The translations under genes and the position numbers were made by a program. From an uncultured Pseudomonadota bacterium (lineage in GTDB: Bacteria > Pseudomonadota > Gammaproteobacteria > Methylococcales > Methylomonadaceae): a DNA stretch of 19,039 nt. Positions 14,532-19,039 of the stretch are shown piece after piece. The stretch is taken from assembly GCA_903953455.1 (NCBI GenBank), contig CAJBJW010000321.1, positions 1 through 19,039 of the forward strand. The letters are read 5' to 3'. Each line of letters starts with the position of its first letter. Within the stretch, counting starts at the first letter, position 1. A model generated the notes under the pieces. The model did not search any database, was not told the origin of the DNA, and was given only the letters and a program-made list of their open reading frames with translations.

Positions 14532-15095
14532 ATGAGTCTTTTAACTATTTATTCTGACAATTCACTTAGTAACGCCTCTGTTTTTAAGTCCTTTGATGAT
14601 ATCGAGCATCAATTAAAAGCCATTGGCGTTCAATTTGAAAGATGGACTGCGCAAAAGGTACTGCCTGAAAAAGCCAGCAATGATGACGTGCTTGATGCTT
14701 ATTCAGATTCTATTGATCGTTTAAAACTGCAGTATGGCTTTCAAACAGCTGATGTCATTAAATTGGATACGTCGCATCCCGACAAAGCAGCGATGCGTGA
14801 AAAATTCCTTAATGAACACACACACAGTGAATTTGAAGTTCGTTTTTTTGTCGAAGGGCGCGGACTTTTTTATTTACATGTAAATGATAACGTGTATGGC
14901 GTTTTATGTGAAAAAGGCGATTTAATTAGCGTACCTGCAGACGTCACCCATTGGTTTGATATGGGAGAACATCCGCATTTAGCCTGTATTCGGTTATTTA
15001 CCAATCCTGAAGGTTGGGTGGCAAATTTTACAGACAGCGACATTGCATCACATTTTCCGACTTTAGACGCCATTAAAGGAGAATTGTCCGCATGA
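14532..15095 (+). CDS. mtnD: acireductone dioxygenase
   Basis: A 187-residue cupin that cleaves acireductone with O2. With iron it gives the 2-keto acid precursor of methionine and formate; with nickel the same protein gives an off-pathway product and CO. The metal ligands fall exactly at the known positions: H96, H98 and E102 in EHTHSEFEVRFF, and H140 in VPADVTHWFD. An AGAGGA site lies about 11 nt before the ATG. It is 23 bp after mtnB and overlaps mtnC by 4 bp (ATGA), with a strong AAAGGAG for mtnC inside its 3' end. Confidence 0.97.
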   Translation: MSLLTIYSDNSLSNASVFKSFDDIEHQLKAIGVQFERWTAQKVLPEKASNDDVLDAYSDSIDRLKLQYGFQTADVIKLDTSHPDKAAMREKFLNEHTHSEFEVRFFVEGRGLFYLHVNDNVYGVLCEKGDLISVPADVTHWFDMGEHPHLACIRLFTNPEGWVANFTDSDIASHFPTLDAIKGELSA

Positions 15096-15781
15096 TTAAG
15101 GCCATTATTACTGATATTGAAGGAACCACTTCTTCGCTATCGTTTGTTAAAGACGAATTATTCCCTTATGCAAGAGCGCACGTTGGAGAATTTCTTCACG
15201 CCAATACTAACAATGAAAACGTCATCAACATTCTTGATGCTGTCAATACACATGTTGGCAAAACGTTATCGTTAGATGAAGCAATTGACCAATTAATTGC
15301 TTGGATGGACAACGATGAAAAAATTACGCCACTCAAAGCGCTACAAGGGTTGATTTGGGAGTCGGGTTATCTACGCGGCGAATTAACGGGGCATTTATAT
15401 AGCGATGCCATTCATAATTTGCAAACATGGAAAGCACAAGGATTTGATCTTTATGTTTATTCATCAGGTTCTGTGTATGCGCAGAAATTATTGTTTTCGC
15501 ATACTGAGGCAGGTGATTTAACACCCTTGTTTTCGGGTTACTTCGATACCAATATTGGTAGCAAACAAGACAGTAATTCCTATGAAAATATTGTTGCGCA
15601 CATAGGTCTCCCACCTGAGCAGCTACTATTTTTATCCGATATTGAAGCTGAATTGAACGCCGCGCAAGCCGCAGGTTTGCAAACCATTTGGCTCACGCGC
15701 GATCAAGCACCTCAAGCAGGCGCAACGCATTGGCAAGTACGGGATTTTGATTCAATTGAAGTGGAGCCTATAAGCGAATGA
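15092..15781 (+). CDS. mtnC: enolase-phosphatase E1
   Basis: A 229-residue HAD-superfamily enzyme with both activities (enolisation and dephosphorylation of the diketo phosphate) that yields acireductone, the substrate of MtnD. The first HAD motif is ITDIEGTTSS with D8 and E10, the form specific to MtnC; YVYSSGS is the second motif and LFLSDIEAELNAAQAAG the last. The length is normal. ATGA overlap at both ends joins it to mtnD and to the following yaiL-like gene. Confidence 0.97.
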   Translation: MIKAIITDIEGTTSSLSFVKDELFPYARAHVGEFLHANTNNENVINILDAVNTHVGKTLSLDEAIDQLIAWMDNDEKITPLKALQGLIWESGYLRGELTGHLYSDAIHNLQTWKAQGFDLYVYSSGSVYAQKLLFSHTEAGDLTPLFSGYFDTNIGSKQDSNSYENIVAHIGLPPEQLLFLSDIEAELNAAQAAGLQTIWLTRDQAPQAGATHWQVRDFDSIEVEPISE

Positions 15782-16332
15782 GTAAAAAGTTGTCTTTGCA
15801 AGAGCAATTACTCCAATCCGGTTTAGTGAGTAACGCTAAAGCAAAAAGCATTAAAACCGAAAAACATAAACAAGTACAAAAGCAACGTCACCACAATATT
15901 GACGTTGTTGATGAAACAAAGCAACTCGCAGAGCAAGCACATACTGAAAAAGTAGAGCGTGATCGATTACTCAATCAGCAACGACAAGACTTGCACAAAC
16001 AAAAAGAATTTCACGCGCAAATAAAACAACTTATTGAACAACATCGCATCCCGATTGATTCAAAAGAAGCTGAAATCGCCTATCATTTCACAGATGATAC
16101 GAAAGTTAAAAAACTCTACGTTACAGAGTTGCTGCGCGATAAATTATCTTCAGGCAAACTCGCTATCGTCAAAGATGACGCCACTTATGCAATAGTCAGT
16201 CACGATATTGCGCAAAAAATCAAAGAACGTGATGCCACGCAAGTACTCGTTTGCAATGAAGAAAAAACTGAAACACCCCAAGCAGACGACCCTTACGCCT
16301 CCTTTGAAATCCCCGATGATTTGATGTGGTAA
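15778..16332 (+). CDS. yaiL: DUF2058 (YaiL-like) nucleic-acid-associated protein
   Basis: A 184-residue, highly charged cytoplasmic protein of the DUF2058/YaiL family. The N terminus SLQEQLLQSGLVSNAKAKSI and the central NFT-like FTDDTKVKKLYV segment fit the family. Residues about 25-90 are rich in K, Q, E and R and probably form a helical coiled coil. The C-terminal domain (about 100-160) ends in an acidic tail, YASFEIPDDLMW. The family is annotated as polynucleotide-associated but has no established activity. Its ATG overlaps the mtnC stop, so it is translated from the mtn mRNA; a link to methionine salvage is not implied by the sequence. Confidence 0.82.
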   Translation: MSKKLSLQEQLLQSGLVSNAKAKSIKTEKHKQVQKQRHHNIDVVDETKQLAEQAHTEKVERDRLLNQQRQDLHKQKEFHAQIKQLIEQHRIPIDSKEAEIAYHFTDDTKVKKLYVTELLRDKLSSGKLAIVKDDATYAIVSHDIAQKIKERDATQVLVCNEEKTETPQADDPYASFEIPDDLMW

Positions 16333-16346
16333 TCATCCAATTTTTT
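16315..16346 (+). terminator. weak terminator-like hairpin after the yaiL-like gene
   Basis: GATGATT (16315-16321) pairs with AATCATC (16331-16337) across the stop codon, followed by CAA and a T6 run (16341-16346). The stem is AT-rich and separated from the T-run, so termination is probably partial. It stands between the mtn operon and purH. A TTTACA follows, but no convincing -10 for purH. Confidence 0.3.
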
Positions 16347-16380
16347 ACACTTACCTTTACTTTTTTAAACAACTCAAAAA

Positions 16381-17946
16381 ATGACTAAAAAAATCACTCG
16401 CGCTTTAATTAGCGTTTCAGATAAAACCGGTATTATTGATTTCTGCCGCGAATTGAATGCACTAGGCATTGAAATTTTATCTACCGGCGGCACTTTTAAA
16501 ACGCTTACTGACAATGCAATTTCAGCCATTGAAGTGTCTGATTACACCGGTTTTCCTGAAATGATGGACGGACGAGTGAAAACGCTTCACCCTAAAATTC
16601 ACGGTGGTATTTTAGGGCGACGCGGCATTGATGATGCAGTGATGGCTAGCAATGAAATTGCCCCCATTGATATGGTTGTCGTGAATTTATATCCATTTGA
16701 AGCGACCATTGCAAAACCCGATTGTGATTTTGAAACTGCCATTGAAAATATTGATATCGGTGGCCCGACAATGATTCGCGCGGCGGCAAAAAATCATCAT
16801 GACGTGGCTATTGTCGTCAATCCATCTGATTACAGCGCGATTTTAGATGAATTAAAATCACAACAAACCGCTCTCACTCCACAAACCCGCTTTCATTTAG
16901 CACTCAAAAGCTTTGAGCACACCGCACGCTACGACACTGCCATTGCGACGTATTTAGGCAATATAAATGGTCAGCCATTTCCACAAACATTAAATTTGCA
17001 ATTTTATCAACAACAAAGTTTGCGTTATGGCGAAAATCCACATCAAAATGCGGCTTTTTATGTTGAAAAAAATCCTGCTATCGGCACGATTGCGAGCGCG
17101 GTGCAACTGCAAGGAAAAGAGCTCTCCTACAACAATATTGCAGACGCTGATGCCGCACTAGAATGTGTACGCGCATTTAGCGAAAAACCGACCTGCGTCA
17201 TTGTGAAACACGCAAATCCGTGTGGCGTTGCGCAAGCTGATACAAATTTTGCCGCGTATGATTTAGCGTATGCAACTGATCCAACGTCAGCATTTGGGGG
17301 AATTATTGCGTTTAATCAAGAACTCGATGAGCAAACGGCAGCCGAGATTGTGAAACGTCAATTTGTGGAAGTGATTATTGCCCCAAGCGTAAGCACTAGC
17401 GCGCAAGCTATTTTGGCAACAAAACAAAATGTACGCGTATTAACCGTTGGTGATTGGTCTTCGCAAACACAAACGTCACCATCGTTTGATTTAAAACGCG
17501 TCGCAGGTGGTTTACTGGTGCAAGATAAAGATGTTGGCGTCGTTCTTCGCCCCGACATGAAAATTGTCACCCAACGCGCACCAAGCGAACAAGAATGGAC
17601 TGATTTATTATTTGCATGGAAAATTGCCAAATTCGTGAAATCAAACGCCATTGTGTATTGTAAAAATGGTCAACTTATCGGTGTCGGTGCGGGACAAATG
17701 AGCCGCGTCTATTCCGCTAAAATTGCAGGCATTAAAGCCCATGATGCCGATTTGATTGTTCAAGGCTCGGTTATGGCGTCAGATGCGTTTTTCCCTTTCC
17801 GCGATGGCATTGATTCAGCGGCTGAAGTAGGCATTACAGCGGTTATTCATCCCGGTGGTTCTATGCGTGATCAAGAAGTTATTGATGCCGCAAATGAAGC
17901 GAATATCGCTATGCTATTTACGGGTATGCGCCATTTCCGCCATTGA
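16381..17946 (+). CDS. purH: bifunctional AICAR formyltransferase / IMP cyclohydrolase
   Basis: A 521-residue cytoplasmic enzyme for the last two steps of IMP synthesis. The N-terminal methylglyoxal-synthase-like IMP cyclohydrolase domain (about 1-150) shows RALISVSDKTGI, STGGTFKTL and GRVKTLHPKIHGG. The C-terminal AICAR transformylase domain has LRYGENPHQNAA and the catalytic K276-H277 in VKHANPCGVA, then the family end, LFTGMRHFRH. The length is close to E. coli PurH. No Shine-Dalgarno is visible before the ATG; the 20 nt upstream are A/C-rich. purD, its usual partner, is not adjacent. Confidence 0.97.
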   Translation: MTKKITRALISVSDKTGIIDFCRELNALGIEILSTGGTFKTLTDNAISAIEVSDYTGFPEMMDGRVKTLHPKIHGGILGRRGIDDAVMASNEIAPIDMVVVNLYPFEATIAKPDCDFETAIENIDIGGPTMIRAAAKNHHDVAIVVNPSDYSAILDELKSQQTALTPQTRFHLALKSFEHTARYDTAIATYLGNINGQPFPQTLNLQFYQQQSLRYGENPHQNAAFYVEKNPAIGTIASAVQLQGKELSYNNIADADAALECVRAFSEKPTCVIVKHANPCGVAQADTNFAAYDLAYATDPTSAFGGIIAFNQELDEQTAAEIVKRQFVEVIIAPSVSTSAQAILATKQNVRVLTVGDWSSQTQTSPSFDLKRVAGGLLVQDKDVGVVLRPDMKIVTQRAPSEQEWTDLLFAWKIAKFVKSNAIVYCKNGQLIGVGAGQMSRVYSAKIAGIKAHDADLIVQGSVMASDAFFPFRDGIDSAAEVGITAVIHPGGSMRDQEVIDAANEANIAMLFTGMRHFRH

Positions 17947-17960
17947 TTTAAGACGTATTC

Positions 17961-18356
17961 ATGAATATTTTTGAGTTAAATAATTGCCACTGCGGTACTG
18001 AAGTGAGCTACGCGCAGTGCTGTGAACCTTTCCACAATGGCACGGATTTTCCCCGTACAGCGCAAGTGCTAATGCGTTCGCGCTATAGCGCGTATGTGGT
18101 AAAAGATGCAGATTATTTACTCGCAACATGGCATAAAACTACGCGACCTAATCATATTGATTTTTCGAACGATAAGACAAAGTGGCAAAAATTAGTGATT
18201 TTGCACACCAAAAAAGGCGGTGTCAATGACGATAAAGGGCGCGTGGAATTTAATGCGTTTTATGTTCAAGACGGTGAAGACCGGCTGATTCATGAAATCA
18301 GCCGTTTTAAAAAAATCAGTGGACGTTGGTTTTATGTGGACGGTGTGCTGGACTAG
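17961..18356 (+). CDS. ychJ: YchJ-family protein with SEC-C-type zinc motif
   Basis: A 131-residue protein of the YchJ/UPF0225 family. The N terminus has the cysteine cluster CHCGTEVSYAQCCEPFH, a SEC-C-like zinc site; the family core RTAQVLMRSRYSAYVVKDADYLLATWH follows at about 32-58, then an NTF2-like region ending FYVDGVLD. It is shorter than E. coli YchJ, which I recall as about 150 residues with a second cysteine motif at its C terminus; that motif is not seen here. The function is unknown in the family. It starts 14 bp after purH and probably shares its mRNA. Confidence 0.85.
   Translation: MNIFELNNCHCGTEVSYAQCCEPFHNGTDFPRTAQVLMRSRYSAYVVKDADYLLATWHKTTRPNHIDFSNDKTKWQKLVILHTKKGGVNDDKGRVEFNAFYVQDGEDRLIHEISRFKKISGRWFYVDGVLD
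18282..18308 (+). other. terminator-like hairpin inside ychJ
   Basis: CGGCTGATT (18282-18290) and AATCAGCCG (18296-18304) form a perfect 9-bp GC-capped stem with a 5-nt loop, followed directly by TTTT. It sits in the coding sequence about 50 nt before the stop codon. It has the form of an intrinsic terminator but a short U-tract; it may be only a coding coincidence. Confidence 0.4.
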
Positions 18357-19039
18357 CGAAAGCTATCCGGTAACCAGCCATTGTTGACACAATCTCGAAA
18401 ACACCACGCTGGCGTGGTTTCTGTTTTATAACTCCAAAAAAACCAACCTAAATATTTTTCAAATGTGGCCAGTTGCGCTGCGGCGTAACCACGATAGGCG
18501 ACGTTTAGTTGAAAATCATCCATGGTTTCAAGTGCATGATTAAAAGGCCCTTGCGCCCAAAGTGACACGACTTGTAAATCAAGACCTAAGCTCCATTCGC
18601 CCAAATACGTTTGATGCTTTAACTCATTAATAATATCATCGGCTTCGGATTTCCATTCACCACTGGCTTTGCGGATATGGGTATAAATATCAGAATCCAC
18701 ATCCACACGATCAAAGCATTGATAACGATGAATATCAAACACAACATTTTCAAATTCGGGCGCAGGCATAAAGCCGATATACTCACGAAAAGAGCGAAAA
18801 CCATCGTGAAAAACCACCGCCACCGTATCGGGTAAGCAATATTTACGAATACGATGATAAGCAAGCGTATAGTAATTTTTCAAATAATCGGTTGGAATAT
18901 CCCAACGTGGCTCATTAATCACTTGAATACCATGCAATGCAGGTCGATGCGCATAACGCTGCGCTAAGCGCTCCAAAACGCTCAATGAATGTTCTAAATA
19001 CACTTCTTGCGTGTGCCACTCACAGACATCTTTGATGCC
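18353..19039 (-). CDS. glycoside hydrolase family 5 protein (exo-beta-1,3-glucanase-like), C-terminal part
   Basis: The 228 residues in the window are the C-terminal part of a GH5 TIM-barrel; the frame stays open to the right edge, so the N terminus is outside. The acid/base glutamate is in GIQVINEPRWD and the nucleophile glutamate in LGEWSLGLD, both on the expected strand ends. Further hallmarks are the FDIHRYQCF loop before the nucleophile and the end GWFFWSYKTE...WCFRDCVNNGW, a pattern I associate with exo-beta-1,3-glucanases of fungi and some bacteria. A GTG at 19003 is only an internal codon. Whether it is secreted cannot be seen. It is convergent with ychJ and the two stops share CTAG. 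Beta-glucan as substrate is inference. Confidence 0.85.
   Translation of the reverse strand, partial: GIKDVCEWHTQEVYLEHSLSVLERLAQRYAHRPALHGIQVINEPRWDIPTDYLKNYYTLAYHRIRKYCLPDTVAVVFHDGFRSFREYIGFMPAPEFENVVFDIHRYQCFDRVDVDSDIYTHIRKASGEWKSEADDIINELKHQTYLGEWSLGLDLQVVSLWAQGPFNHALETMDDFQLNVAYRGYAAAQLATFEKYLGWFFWSYKTETTPAWCFRDCVNNGWLPDSFR

Noticed and set aside
1..19039. Mobile elements, CRISPR arrays, tRNA or rRNA genes
   Set aside because: No transposase or integrase, no regularly spaced repeats and no cloverleaf or rRNA segments were recognised; gene order is largely conserved core.

Overview
The window looks like a chromosomal segment of an AT-rich gammaproteobacterium. Three conserved gammaproteobacterial arrangements support this: petABC followed by sspA-sspB, an mla operon leading into murA-hisG-hisD, and mtnB-mtnD-mtnC. 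The left edge carries a beta-propeller and ABC-ATPase pair of the type found beside PQQ-dependent alcohol or methanol oxidation genes. An AT-rich Thiotrichales/Beggiatoa-like lineage would fit, but that assignment is a guess. I see no rRNA, tRNA, IS element, prophage or CRISPR array. Gene density is high and most start/stop junctions overlap or nearly touch.

Layout. (1) 1-1266, minus strand: a secreted YVTN-type beta-propeller gene, then the start of an ABC-transporter ATPase cut by the window edge. (2) 1334-5314, minus strand: petA-petB-petC (Rieske, cytochrome b and cytochrome c1 of the bc1 complex), a stem-loop, then sspA-sspB and a bidirectional terminator. (3) 5395-11227, plus strand: a probable seven-gene operon mlaF-mlaE-mlaD-mlaB-murA-hisG-hisD, which joins an outer-membrane lipid transporter, the first committed step of peptidoglycan synthesis and two histidine-biosynthesis enzymes. 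The mlaC gene normally found between mlaD and mlaB is absent, as is the bolA-family gene often found before murA. (4) 11242-11588: a solitary 70-residue membrane protein gene whose ribosome-binding site and start codon lie in one arm of a perfect 12-bp inverted repeat, closed by a bidirectional terminator. (5) 11614-13666, minus strand: a TerC-family (DUF475) membrane protein followed 9 bp later by a MoxR AAA+ ATPase, without the DUF58/VWA partners usual for MoxR. (6) 13723-16346, plus strand: the methionine-salvage genes mtnB-mtnD-mtnC translationally coupled to a yaiL-like DUF2058 gene. (7) 16381-18356, plus strand: purH and a ychJ-like SEC-C gene. (8) 18353-19039, minus strand: the C-terminal part of a GH5 glycosidase resembling exo-beta-1,3-glucanases; its stop codon and that of ychJ share one CTAG.

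Most of the window is core metabolism and envelope maintenance. The parts most worth a second look are the small membrane protein with its start-occluding repeat, the orphan MoxR-DUF475 pair, the mla operon without mlaC, and the C-terminal extension on cytochrome b. I did not find a clear undescribed multi-gene system. No database search was run; family assignments rest on recognised motifs and gene order.
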